A stretch of 6,221 bases of DNA, taken from an uncultured Clostridia bacterium. GTDB taxonomy: Bacteria > Bacillota > Clostridia > Christensenellales > CAG-314. The notes under the pieces were generated by a model. That model had not been told where the DNA came from, searched no databases, and saw nothing but the letters and a program-made list of their open reading frames with translations. The first letter of the stretch is position 1; the number at the start of each line of letters is the position of its first letter. Shown in pieces: positions 1 through 6,221 of this stretch. Made by a program: the position numbers and the translations under genes. The stretch is from assembly GCA_937915515.1 (NCBI GenBank), contig CALGIK010000277.1:1-6221 (forward strand). Reading direction: 5' to 3'.

Positions 1-771
1 AAGGAAATTACCCGTCAAAAAAACACCATTTACAACGCAAATTTAGTGGGCAAGCTATGCGCCTGCACAAGTAAGGACTATGCAAATAACGAGCTGTTTA
101 TTGTCGAAGGCGACAGCGCAGGCGGCAGCGCCAAGCAAGCACGCTCACGTAAATTTCAGGGCATTTTGCCGTTAAGAGGCAAGCCTTTAAACGCCGAAAA
201 AAAGCGTGTTGATCAGGTTTTGGCTAATGAGGAAATAAGAAGCATTATTTCTGCCCTTGACACAGGCATAGGAGAGGAGTTTGACATAACCGCCCTAAAA
301 TACGACAAGGTTATTATCCTGTCCGACGCAGACCAAGACGGCGCTCACATAAGGTGTATACTGCTTACATTCTTTTACCGCTATATGAAGGAATTGTTAG
401 TCGAAGGTCACATTTATATAGGTATGCCTCCTTTATATAAGGTCTCCAAAAAAAATAAGACACTTTACGCATATGACGATAAAGAATTAATCGATTGCAT
501 AAACGAAATAGGCAAAGGTTATATTTTGCAGCGTTACAAAGGCTTAGGCGAAATGAATCCCTCTCAACTGTGGGAAACAACTCTAAACCCCGAAACACGC
601 ACATTAATGCGTGTCACAGTCGAAGACGCCGCAGAAGCGGAAAGGCTTATTACCACTCTTATGGGCGATATAGTCGAAGCACGCAAAGCCTATATTATCG
701 AAAACGCCGATTTCAACAAACAAACTGACGAGATTTACAACGAATATGCAATTAAGGAAGGACAAAAATAA
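1..771 (+). CDS. parE: DNA topoisomerase IV subunit B (ParE-like), C-terminal part, 5'-truncated by window edge
   Basis: This is the ATPase/TOPRIM subunit of a type IIA topoisomerase. The reading frame is open from base 1, so the GTG at 46 is internal; the codons before it ([19 protein letters not shown]) match the family. 256 residues are visible. TOPRIM begins with [10 protein letters not shown] (36-45), giving the Mg-binding Glu36. PLRGKPLN (57-64) follows, then DADQDGAH (109-116), which carries the acidic metal ligands. [10 protein letters not shown] (177-186) and [11 protein letters not shown] (190-200) are the conserved tail. Family members are about 640 residues long, so the GHKL ATPase and transducer domains lie outside the window. 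RKFQ after the EGDSAGG motif, the [10 protein letters not shown] form and [14 protein letters not shown] resemble Firmicutes ParE more than GyrB. The B-subunit identity is certain; ParE rather than GyrB is an inference. The stop overlaps the start of the A subunit by one base (TAATG), as expected for partners made in equal amounts. Confidence 0.93.
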   Translation, partial: KEITRQKNTIYNANLVGKLCACTSKDYANNELFIVEGDSAGGSAKQARSRKFQGILPLRGKPLNAEKKRVDQVLANEEIRSIISALDTGIGEEFDITALKYDKVIILSDADQDGAHIRCILLTFFYRYMKELLVEGHIYIGMPPLYKVSKKNKTLYAYDDKELIDCINEIGKGYILQRYKGLGEMNPSQLWETTLNPETRTLMRVTVEDAAEAERLITTLMGDIVEARKAYIIENADFNKQTDEIYNEYAIKEGQK

Positions 772-773
772 TG
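754..773 (+). promoter_or_regulatory. Ribosome binding site and TAATG coupling junction for the A subunit
   Basis: A purine-rich AAGGAAGGA at 754-762 ends 8 nt before the ATG at 771 and lies inside the last codons of the B subunit. The upstream TAA (769-771) shares its last base with this ATG. This spacing decides the start at 771 over the in-frame ATG at 780, which has no equally placed Shine-Dalgarno. The arrangement suggests ribosomes that terminate on the B subunit reinitiate on the A subunit; that is inference. Confidence 0.75.
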
Positions 774-3221
774 GAACAAATGGAGATTAAAATAAACGAG
801 ACGGCAAAACTTTCCGACGGCAGTAACTTAATTGTAAAAAATATGGAAGAGGTTTTGCGTGACAGCATGATGCCTTACGCTGAATACGTTATTCTTGACC
901 GAGCGCTGCCCCGTGTGGAAGACGGCTTAAAACCTGTTCAACGGCGTATTTTATATGCGATGTACAATTTAGGTCTAACGCCGGACAAGCCCTACCGAAA
1001 AAGCGCCGCAGTTGTGGGGGAATGTTTGGCAAAATACCATCCGCACGGTGATACTTCCGTTTATGATGCAATGGTCAGGTTAGCGCAAAACTTTAATATG
1101 CGGCGCACTCTTGTTGACGGACAGGGCAACTTTGGCAGTATTGACGGTGACGGCGCAGCCGCAATGCGTTATACCGAAGCACGTCTTACGCCGCTTGCTT
1201 TAGAACTTTTGCGTGATATAGACAGCGAGACTGTTTCCTTCAGCAGAAATTATGACGACAAATTATTAGAGCCGGATATGTTGCCGGGTCGTTTCCCCAA
1301 TTTGCTTGTCAATGGAGCAACGGGTATTGCGGTAGGTTTAGCCACCAATATTCCGCCGCACAATTTAAGCGAAGTTATTGACGGGGTAATAGCTTATATC
1401 GACAACCGTAATATTAAACTTAAAGATATGACAAAAATCGTAAAAGGTCCGGATTTTCCAACGGGCGGTTTTGTCATAGCGCAAGAACTTAATCAGGTTT
1501 ACGAAACAGGCAGAGGCAAACTTATTATGCGTGCAAAAGTACACATCGAAGTAGCCGCCAACGACAAAAAAAATATTGTAATTACAGAGTTGCCTTATCA
1601 AGTAAACAAAGCCGATTTATTGACAAAAATTTTAGCGTTAAAGGAAGATAAGAAGGAACTTTTAGCGGGTATCAGCGACATAACGGACGAATCGGATAAG
1701 GAAGGTATGCGTGCTGTAATTACCGTAAAAAAGGATTACGACCCCAAACAGATTTTGGAAGTTTTATTTAAGTATACCAATCTTCAATGCACTTTTGGCG
1801 TAAACATAGTCGCCATTGCCGACGGCAAGCCGCAGCAAATGGGATTGTTGGATATTATAGCTTATTATACCGATTACCAAAAACGCATAATCACCAATCG
1901 TACCAAGTATCAGCTTAAAAAAGCCAAAGAGCGGGCGCATATTTTGGAAGGGTTGATTGTTGCCGTTGCCAACATTGACGAAGTGGTTAAAATTATCAAG
2001 ACATCTTCATCGGTAAGCGACGCCCGCAGTAACTTGCGTGCACGTTTCGATTTAAGCGAAATACAGGCGGATGCCATACTCGAATTAAAATTAGCACGGC
2101 TGACTAAGCTTGAAGTTACAAAATTACAGGAGGAGCTTGCCGCAATCAAAGCGCAGATTAATGAACTTAATAAGATACTTAACAGCAAACAAACGCTAAA
2201 CGAAGTATTAAAATCAGAGCTTACGGCAATTAAAAGAATATATAAAGACGAAAGACGCACTACAATTGTAAACAGTGCGGAGGAAATAAGCATCCCCAGC
2301 GAAACAGACGAGAAGCCTGTCGAAAATTATGTAATAGGATTGACGGGCGAAAAAACCGTTAAGTGCATTCCTGCCAAAAACTTTAATATGTCCATTAAGG
2401 ATGCAAGCGAAAAAACTACGGCTGGCGCACTTCACGTCGATTTTGCGGCGGCTTTAAGTACAAGCAAAGTTTTGTTTTTTACAAATAAAGGCAATTGTTT
2501 CCAGACCACAGCCGACAAACTCACCGAAACAAAATTCCGTGACAACGGCGTGCCGATAGACAAAATTTTTGCCGAAGCGGCAGGCGAAATCCCTGTATGT
2601 GTATTTAGTTACAACGATCAGCCGCCAAAAGGCAAACTGCTTTTTTATACAAAAAACGGTATGGTTAAACTCAGCGATTGGAGCGAATACGGTTTGCAAA
2701 AAACTTCCTTTAATGCGGCAAAAATCCGTGACGACGACGAGCTTATCAATGTGGAGGAATATATTGCTGACGCTACGGTACTTTTTATAACAAAACAAGG
2801 TATGTGTCTTAACTTTTCTAATGCCGACATACCAGAGCAAGGCAGGGTATCAGGCGGAGTTAAGGGGATGATGTTAAACGAAGGTGACAATATTGTTTTT
2901 GCAGGACAAATAAATTCCGAAGGCGAAATAATCGTCGTTTCCGACAAAGGATATTTAAAAAGGGTTGTAGCAAGCGAACTGGAAACTATGTCACGTTACC
3001 GCAAAGGCGTAAAGATTATTAGTTTTTCCGACAACGGCAAGAGCGTACTTTGGGGCGGCTATGTTACTTTGCCCTATGACCTTGCATTAATGGATGCGGC
3101 ATCGACTCTCATTGTAAACACCGACGAAATAAACATCGAATCTCGTACCGGCAAAGGCAAACCGCATAAAACGCACAAAAAATGTATATCCCGTAAAAAC
3201 ATCATTATAAATTTTTTTTAA
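771..3221 (+). CDS. parC: DNA topoisomerase IV subunit A (ParC-like; GyrA/ParC family)
   Basis: This is the DNA-cleaving subunit of a type IIA topoisomerase, 816 residues, a normal length. The winged-helix domain carries KPVQRR (54-59), the quinolone-determining region [10 protein letters not shown] (90-99) and the catalytic tyrosine in AMRYTEARL (Tyr134), the nucleophile that links to DNA. Ile186 in TGIAVG matches the DNA-bending isoleucine. A coiled-coil C-gate spans about 365-490. From about 518 to 795 a beta-pinwheel DNA-wrapping domain shows up to six blade-like repeats, for example [24 protein letters not shown] and IIVVSDKG. The expected gyrase box (QRRGGKG type) is absent from blade 1, which instead reads around [12 protein letters not shown] (541-552). 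[17 protein letters not shown] and the C-terminal domain resemble Firmicutes ParC, although [12 protein letters not shown] is GyrA-like. I therefore call ParC, with divergent GyrA as the alternative. Thr95 and Asp99 occupy the positions of E. coli GyrA Ser83 and Asp87. A basic tail and a short hydrophobic end follow the last blade. Confidence 0.93.
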   Translation: MEQMEIKINETAKLSDGSNLIVKNMEEVLRDSMMPYAEYVILDRALPRVEDGLKPVQRRILYAMYNLGLTPDKPYRKSAAVVGECLAKYHPHGDTSVYDAMVRLAQNFNMRRTLVDGQGNFGSIDGDGAAAMRYTEARLTPLALELLRDIDSETVSFSRNYDDKLLEPDMLPGRFPNLLVNGATGIAVGLATNIPPHNLSEVIDGVIAYIDNRNIKLKDMTKIVKGPDFPTGGFVIAQELNQVYETGRGKLIMRAKVHIEVAANDKKNIVITELPYQVNKADLLTKILALKEDKKELLAGISDITDESDKEGMRAVITVKKDYDPKQILEVLFKYTNLQCTFGVNIVAIADGKPQQMGLLDIIAYYTDYQKRIITNRTKYQLKKAKERAHILEGLIVAVANIDEVVKIIKTSSSVSDARSNLRARFDLSEIQADAILELKLARLTKLEVTKLQEELAAIKAQINELNKILNSKQTLNEVLKSELTAIKRIYKDERRTTIVNSAEEISIPSETDEKPVENYVIGLTGEKTVKCIPAKNFNMSIKDASEKTTAGALHVDFAAALSTSKVLFFTNKGNCFQTTADKLTETKFRDNGVPIDKIFAEAAGEIPVCVFSYNDQPPKGKLLFYTKNGMVKLSDWSEYGLQKTSFNAAKIRDDDELINVEEYIADATVLFITKQGMCLNFSNADIPEQGRVSGGVKGMMLNEGDNIVFAGQINSEGEIIVVSDKGYLKRVVASELETMSRYRKGVKIISFSDNGKSVLWGGYVTLPYDLALMDAASTLIVNTDEINIESRTGKGKPHKTHKKCISRKNIIINFF

Positions 3222-3238
3222 ATAAAACAATAAGTATC

Positions 3239-3268
3239 AAAAACTGTCTGAATAAAGACAGTTTTTTT
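3239..3268 (+). terminator. Intrinsic terminator of the parE-parC unit
   Basis: A perfect 11-bp stem pairs AAAAACTGTCT (3239-3249) with AGACAGTTTTT (3256-3266) around a 6-nt loop, GAATAA. The T-run spans 3262-3268, partly within the stem. It starts 17 bp after the ParC stop, as expected of a Rho-independent terminator closing the topoisomerase transcript. The stem core is CTGTCT/AGACAG; the outer part is A-T only, so strength may be moderate. Confidence 0.88.
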
Positions 3269-3331
3269 ATGCAAAAAAACGCTTATTTTTACGCCGGTTA
3301 TTGTTTTAACAATATTTGATTTATCTGATTA

Positions 3332-3382
3332 TTACGCTATTTTAGCATTTTTTACCTGTGTGCAAAATAGAATAAAACGTAA
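3332..3382 (+). other. Candidate hairpin in the intergenic region before the deacetylase gene
   Basis: CTATTTT (3337-3343) plus GCA (3345-3347) can pair with TGCAAAATAG (3361-3370), with A3344 bulged and a 13-nt loop. TTACG (3332-3336) can further pair with CGTAA (3378-3382) across a 7-nt bulge. It lies upstream of the candidate promoter, so it would be outside the deacetylase mRNA if that promoter is right. The DNA is A/T-rich and such pairing may be chance. The remainder of the 254-bp gap (3222-3475) holds the terminator, a 16-bp inverted repeat at 3299-3314, the promoter and the ribosome binding site. I saw no small ORF or structured RNA family in it. Confidence 0.25.
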
Positions 3383-3419
3383 CAGGGCATTATCAGCATA
3401 ATCAAAAACAAGGCGTTAT

Positions 3420-3447
3420 TCGACAAAACAAGTCCAAAGCTTACAAT
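3420..3447 (+). promoter_or_regulatory. Candidate sigma-A-type promoter for the deacetylase-ssb unit
   Basis: A -35-like TCGACA (3420-3425, 5 of 6 to TTGACA) and a -10-like TACAAT (3442-3447, 5 of 6 to TATAAT) are separated by 16 bp. A start site near 3454 would leave a leader of about 20 nt containing the Shine-Dalgarno GAGG (3465-3468), 7 nt before the ATG at 3476. The position just upstream of the first gene after a terminator supports the call. I also looked for sporulation-sigma (SigE/SigG) patterns and found none with correct spacing. Confidence 0.42.
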
Positions 3448-3475
3448 TTTAAACAGAAGGTTTTGAGGTACAATT

Positions 3476-4288
3476 ATGTCAGAAATCCCACAAGATGTAA
3501 TTACTAAAAATTACATTAAGGGCACAAAACATACAAAAAAAATTTCTAAAATTGGCAGTTTAGCGCTTTTATTGACCATATGTTTAGTATTGCTGCTGGT
3601 TTTAAATCTCGGTCCTATTGCTTTGGTTATGGCAAACCGTAAAATACCCATTTATTGCGTTCAACGGGACGACAACAAAGTAGCGCTTACTTTTGACGCA
3701 GCCTGGGGCGCAGATAAGACGACCAAGATAATGGATATATGCGACGAGTTCGGCATAAAAGTGACTTTTTTTCTCGTAGGTTTTTGGTGTGATAAATATC
3801 CGCATCTTGTTAAGGAAATTGCCGACAGAGGGCATGCGATAGGCACGCACAGCGAGACTCACCCAAAAATGGGGTCTTTATCAGTACAAAAAATAAGTTC
3901 CGAATTAACAAGCAGCGTAAAAAAAATTACCGACAACACAGGGGGCACCGTAAAGCTTTTTAGACCTCCCTTCGGCGATTACAGCAACAACCTTATCGAG
4001 ACGGCAGACAGTTTAGGACTTTTTACAATTCAATGGAGCGTAGACAGCTTGGATTGGAAAGGTCTGTCTGCATTACAGATTGCAGAAAGGATATTAAAAG
4101 CAAAGTCGGGCGACATAATTTTGTGTCATAACAACAGCGATCACATAGTTGAAGCACTGCCGGTGATAATCAGGGGACTGTTAGACAAAAAATTAGTCCC
4201 AGTTAGGGTGGACGAAATGCTGTTCTATAACGATTATTATATAGACCATAGCGGCAAACAAATTAATAATAAAACACACGTCAGTTGA
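3476..4288 (+). CDS. Membrane-anchored NodB-type polysaccharide deacetylase, PdaB-like
   Basis: The 270-residue protein has a short basic cytoplasmic N-terminus, one membrane helix (about 27-53) that could also be an uncleaved signal, and an extracellular NodB carbohydrate-esterase-4 domain from about 66 to 250. NodB motifs in order are TFDAAWG (72-78, catalytic-base Asp74), HSETHP (125-130, two metal-binding His), RPPFG (163-167), WSVDSLDW (187-194) and LCH (216-218). The family removes N-acetyl groups from sugar polymers such as peptidoglycan. The second motif-1 Asp of classic TFDDG enzymes, a metal ligand, is Ala75. TFDAAWG is a form I associate with sporulation PdaB-like proteins of Clostridia, so it is probably a subfamily trait rather than damage. 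The start at 3476 is supported by GAGG at 3465-3468. It is first of an apparent two-gene operon. Activity, substrate and a sporulation role are inferred, not shown. Confidence 0.88.
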   Translation: MSEIPQDVITKNYIKGTKHTKKISKIGSLALLLTICLVLLLVLNLGPIALVMANRKIPIYCVQRDDNKVALTFDAAWGADKTTKIMDICDEFGIKVTFFLVGFWCDKYPHLVKEIADRGHAIGTHSETHPKMGSLSVQKISSELTSSVKKITDNTGGTVKLFRPPFGDYSNNLIETADSLGLFTIQWSVDSLDWKGLSALQIAERILKAKSGDIILCHNNSDHIVEALPVIIRGLLDKKLVPVRVDEMLFYNDYYIDHSGKQINNKTHVS

Positions 4289-4291
4289 CGT
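4278..4291. repeat. 14-bp inverted repeat across the deacetylase stop codon
   Basis: ACGTCA (4278-4283) and TGACGT (4286-4291) are perfect 6-bp inverted halves separated by GT. The deacetylase TGA stop is 4286-4288, inside the right half. The palindrome ends 9 nt before the AGGAGG of the next gene. It could be a protein-binding half-site pair or a small mRNA hairpin, but a 2-nt loop is too tight for all six pairs to form in RNA. No T-run follows, so it is not a terminator. Confidence 0.35.
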
Positions 4292-4300
4292 CTTAACAAA

Positions 4301-4306
4301 AGGAGG
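4301..4306 (+). promoter_or_regulatory. Consensus Shine-Dalgarno AGGAGG for the OB-fold protein
   Basis: AGGAGG, a perfect anti-16S complement, lies 8 nt before the ATG at 4315 and fixes that start. It is stronger than the site of the gene before it, so the second gene may be translated more efficiently from a shared mRNA. Confidence 0.9.
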
Positions 4307-4314
4307 AAATTTTT

Positions 4315-5013
4315 ATGTACGCTACAAGGCAATCTTATGAGGAATCAAACAAGGTGACACTAACGGGAGAAGTTTTTGATCAACCGACTTACTCACATGA
4401 AGTATTCGGCGAAGCCTTTTACGAAGTGCTGTTAAAGGTCAAAAGGTTAAGCGACGCTTACGATTTGCTGCCGCTTACTGTTAGCGAAAGGCTTACATGC
4501 GCTTTCCCCCTATGTGTGGGCAAGCAAATATCTTTAAAAGGACAGCTGCGCAGTTACAACAAACTGATGGACGGTAAAAGCAAACTTTTACTTTCGGTTT
4601 TTGTAAGGGAACTCTACGAAGCAGACCCTTCGTATAATCCTAATTCCATTGAGCTTAGCGGTTTTTTGTGCAAACAGCCCATTTTTAGGACGACGCCCTT
4701 TAACCGTGAGATATGCGATTTGCTTTTAGCCGTAAACCGTGCTTACAACAAAAGCGATTACATACCGGCAATCGCATGGGGGCGTAACGCGCGCTTTGTA
4801 AAATTTTTACCGATAGGTCAGGAAGTTAAAATTAAGGGCAGACTTCAGAGCAGAGATTATCAAAAAAAGATTAACGATGCAGAGGTCATAACAAAAACTG
4901 CTTACGAAGTATCGGTCAGTAAAATAATGGTAGTCAGGGAAGAAGCGGCAGACGTAGACGCACAAAGGATTGTCGGTTATGATGACGGTGCGGCGTACGA
5001 AGCAAGCTTATAA
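4315..5013 (+). CDS. Single-stranded DNA-binding-like protein with two tandem OB folds
   Basis: The 232-residue protein contains two OB-fold-like segments, about 13-101 and 111-206, which align with each other: each has V/I-x-L-x-G, then QP, an xxLLxV strand, a DxxP step, and a G-x-x-[VI]-x-[IL]-KG-x-L-x-S-x-x-Y-x-K strand pair. The second half holds the most conserved stretches, RTTPFNREICDLLLAVNRAY (125-144) and IPAIAWGRNAR (150-160), which I recognise from a Clostridia family annotated as single-stranded DNA-binding protein. Unlike canonical SSB, it has two OB folds in one chain and no acidic DDDIPF-type tip; the end reads GYDDGAAYEASL. Partner recruitment through that tip is therefore not expected. 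DNA binding is inferred from the fold. It follows the deacetylase by 26 bp with no terminator between, so co-transcription is likely. It is probably not the cell's only SSB; that cannot be tested here. Confidence 0.85.
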   Translation: MYATRQSYEESNKVTLTGEVFDQPTYSHEVFGEAFYEVLLKVKRLSDAYDLLPLTVSERLTCAFPLCVGKQISLKGQLRSYNKLMDGKSKLLLSVFVRELYEADPSYNPNSIELSGFLCKQPIFRTTPFNREICDLLLAVNRAYNKSDYIPAIAWGRNARFVKFLPIGQEVKIKGRLQSRDYQKKINDAEVITKTAYEVSVSKIMVVREEAADVDAQRIVGYDDGAAYEASL

Positions 5014-5021
5014 TAATTTTT

Positions 5022-5072
5022 AAAAAAACAACACTTTCAAATTTTTTATTTGGAAGTGTTGTTAAACTTTTT
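5022..5072. terminator. Convergent, probably bidirectional intrinsic terminator
   Basis: A 16-bp stem pairs 5027-5042 (AACAACACTTTCAAAT) with 5048-5063 (ATTTGGAAGTGTTGTT), with one mismatch or wobble at T5037/G5053 and a 5-nt T loop. Read on the minus strand the stem runs directly into a T-run (A5022-A5028 on the plus strand), an excellent terminator for the minus-strand gene. On the plus strand the T-run (5068-5072) is 4 nt past the stem, weaker but serviceable for the OB-fold gene. It fills most of the 93-bp gap between two convergent genes. Confidence 0.85.
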
Positions 5073-5106
5073 AAAATAACATTCAAAATGCATAACAAAT
5101 TTAACT

Positions 5107-6221
5107 TTATTCTTCCTTACTGTTTTGCTGTATAAGTTTCTTTGCGCGTATCCTTATAATTATTACAAAAATGATAACCAAAACTACGATAGCAAATAAA
5201 GCAAGCGCAAGCACTTGCGCATTGGTCAATCCCTTATTGATGTCAATAAGCAGTTTTTCATTTTCGATATATCCTTTTACTAATACGTTGTCGGAAAAAA
5301 CGCCTATAAGACAAACGCCGTTGTTGTCTGTTTCGTATAACCTGACTTCCGCACCGCTTTTTATCAAGACTTGTTTTTGGTTTTGATCTGTAACAAAGTT
5401 GTTCTTCTCGTCAAAAAGCTTATTATTTAAGTACAATGCAATTTTTTTGCCTGCTTTAGGATTAGCTTTTTTGCGTAAATATGTCGTGTAAACTGTCTCT
5501 TCCCTATATGCTCCTATACAGGTTTCGGCGCAGAAACTATAAGAAATATCTTCTTCTGTTTGATAAGCAATAAGAATATAACCGTTTAATTTTGCTTTTA
5601 CAGTAACTTCAGTATCTTTTTGTAAACTCTGTTGAGTAAAAAACTCGTCCTTTTTAAAGGGCAAGGTATACAATTTAGCGTTTAACACCGTCACGGCTTT
5701 TTGGTCATAACTTGTTGCGGACGTATCGTAATCTATTTTATTGCTGTTGGGTATCCATCCAAAACAGCCCTCTAAACATATAAACAAAAATCCCTCGGTT
5801 TCGCCCAACACCAAAATTGTGTCGTCAATTGCCAATTTGTTTTTTTCGATAGGATTGTAACTGTCATTGTCGGCAAAAGTGTAAACTACGTTAGAGGGAT
5901 AACCATTAACCTTTGCCACCTTAATTTTGTCAAGTCGGTAAACAGGCGGAGTGTAATTAACTTTGCTTGCTCCAATCTCCCATGCTGTTATTAGAATGAG
6001 GGATTGAGCAGGAGTAGTTTCTGACAGTTGATATTTTTTGATACGGGGTTGGGAATAATAACTGTTATTTTCTTTTTCAGAAAGATAATCACACAAAATA
6101 AACAACTCACGTCCTATAATACAAATATCCTTAACAGGTATCCTGTCGCTGTCCCAAAAATTGTAATCGTCCGTCGAATTAATAAACGATTTTATTTTAT
6201 CTGAAGTATAAAAATAGTATC
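5107..6221 (-). CDS. Single-pass membrane protein of unknown function with possible SH3-like repeats, 5'-truncated
   Basis: I do not recognise the family. The frame is open to the right window edge, giving 370 visible residues; the TTG at 6105 is only an internal Leu, since 38 more in-frame codons precede it without a stop. A strong membrane helix lies at about 336-355 (encoded near 5155-5214), followed by RIRAKKLIQQNSKEE. The basic flank puts this short tail in the cytoplasm and the large N-terminal part outside, so a signal peptide is expected beyond the window. The outer part is strand-rich with three stretches that could be bacterial SH3-like: about 132-161 (ends CFGWIPNSNKI, like the GW-P end of SH3 domains), 173-243 and 258-325. 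These are inferred from pattern only. Such domains often bind cell wall. Cysteines occur in the segments at 152 and in FCAETC, so disulphides are possible. It is convergent with the OB-fold gene and separate from its transcript. Confidence 0.8.
   Translation of the reverse strand, partial: YYFYTSDKIKSFINSTDDYNFWDSDRIPVKDICIIGRELFILCDYLSEKENNSYYSQPRIKKYQLSETTPAQSLILITAWEIGASKVNYTPPVYRLDKIKVAKVNGYPSNVVYTFADNDSYNPIEKNKLAIDDTILVLGETEGFLFICLEGCFGWIPNSNKIDYDTSATSYDQKAVTVLNAKLYTLPFKKDEFFTQQSLQKDTEVTVKAKLNGYILIAYQTEEDISYSFCAETCIGAYREETVYTTYLRKKANPKAGKKIALYLNNKLFDEKNNFVTDQNQKQVLIKSGAEVRLYETDNNGVCLIGVFSDNVLVKGYIENEKLLIDINKGLTNAQVLALALFAIVVLVIIFVIIIRIRAKKLIQQNSKEE

Noticed and set aside
46..48. GTG as the start of a 241-residue protein
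   Set aside because: The frame is open from base 1 and the residues before it match the B-subunit family, so the gene is simply cut by the window edge.
1910..2293. Minus-strand ORF of 127 residues inside parC
   Set aside because: It lies opposite the coiled-coil region of an intact conserved gene; its Leu/Ser-rich composition is what the reverse complement of that DNA gives.
2454..2840. Minus-strand ORF of 128 residues inside parC
   Set aside because: It is antisense to the pinwheel domain, with no recognisable domain and no reason to prefer it over the conserved sense frame.
3361..3405. Sporulation-sigma promoter (GAATA and CATTATC or CATAATC elements)
   Set aside because: The spacings between the candidate boxes are about 13 and 22 nt, not the 17-18 nt needed for SigF/SigG-type promoters.
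4285..4290. TTGACG as a -35 box for a separate ssb promoter
   Set aside because: No -10-like hexamer occurs 16-18 bp downstream; the sequence there is the ribosome binding site and an A/T run.
5171..5386. Plus-strand ORF of 71 residues within the membrane-protein gene
   Set aside because: It is antisense to the membrane helix and outer region of a long frame, with no homology signal.
6103..6105. TTG as the start of the minus-strand membrane protein
   Set aside because: No stop occurs in the 38 codons between it and the window end, and a signal peptide expected for this topology is absent at the TTG.

Overview
The window reads as chromosomal housekeeping DNA from a low-GC, Clostridia-like Firmicute. 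This rests on the protein families: a ParE/ParC pair with Firmicutes-type signatures, a PdaB-like NodB deacetylase of the kind found in spore-forming lineages, and a two-OB-fold single-stranded DNA-binding-like protein that I know from Clostridia. Strong Shine-Dalgarno sites and A/T-rich intrinsic terminators fit the same picture. I cannot name a genus; an uncultured gut Clostridia lineage is a guess.

Layout. Positions 1-771 (+) hold the C-terminal 256 residues of a type IIA topoisomerase B subunit, cut by the window edge. Its TAA overlaps the ATG of the A subunit (771-3221, +) by one base, so the two subunits are co-transcribed and probably translationally coupled. Sequence signatures fit topoisomerase IV (ParE/ParC) better than gyrase. 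A clean intrinsic terminator (3239-3268) ends this unit. A 254-bp gap follows, with a candidate hairpin and a candidate sigma-A promoter (3420-3447) directed at the next gene. Positions 3476-4288 (+) encode a membrane-anchored NodB-type polysaccharide deacetylase. After a 26-bp gap containing a 14-bp palindrome and a perfect AGGAGG, 4315-5013 (+) encodes the two-OB-fold protein. A strong hairpin (5022-5072) separates it from a convergent minus-strand gene. That gene occupies 5107-6221 and runs off the right edge. It encodes a single-pass membrane protein of unrecognised family with possible SH3-like segments.

How the genes relate. ParE and ParC form one heterotetrameric enzyme. The deacetylase and the OB-fold protein look like a two-gene operon, although one acts on cell wall and the other probably on DNA, so I infer shared transcription rather than a shared pathway. 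Nothing in the window looks mobile: I saw no tRNA, rRNA, CRISPR array, insertion sequence or attachment site. The least explained part is the minus-strand membrane protein. I do not see a convincing new biological system here.
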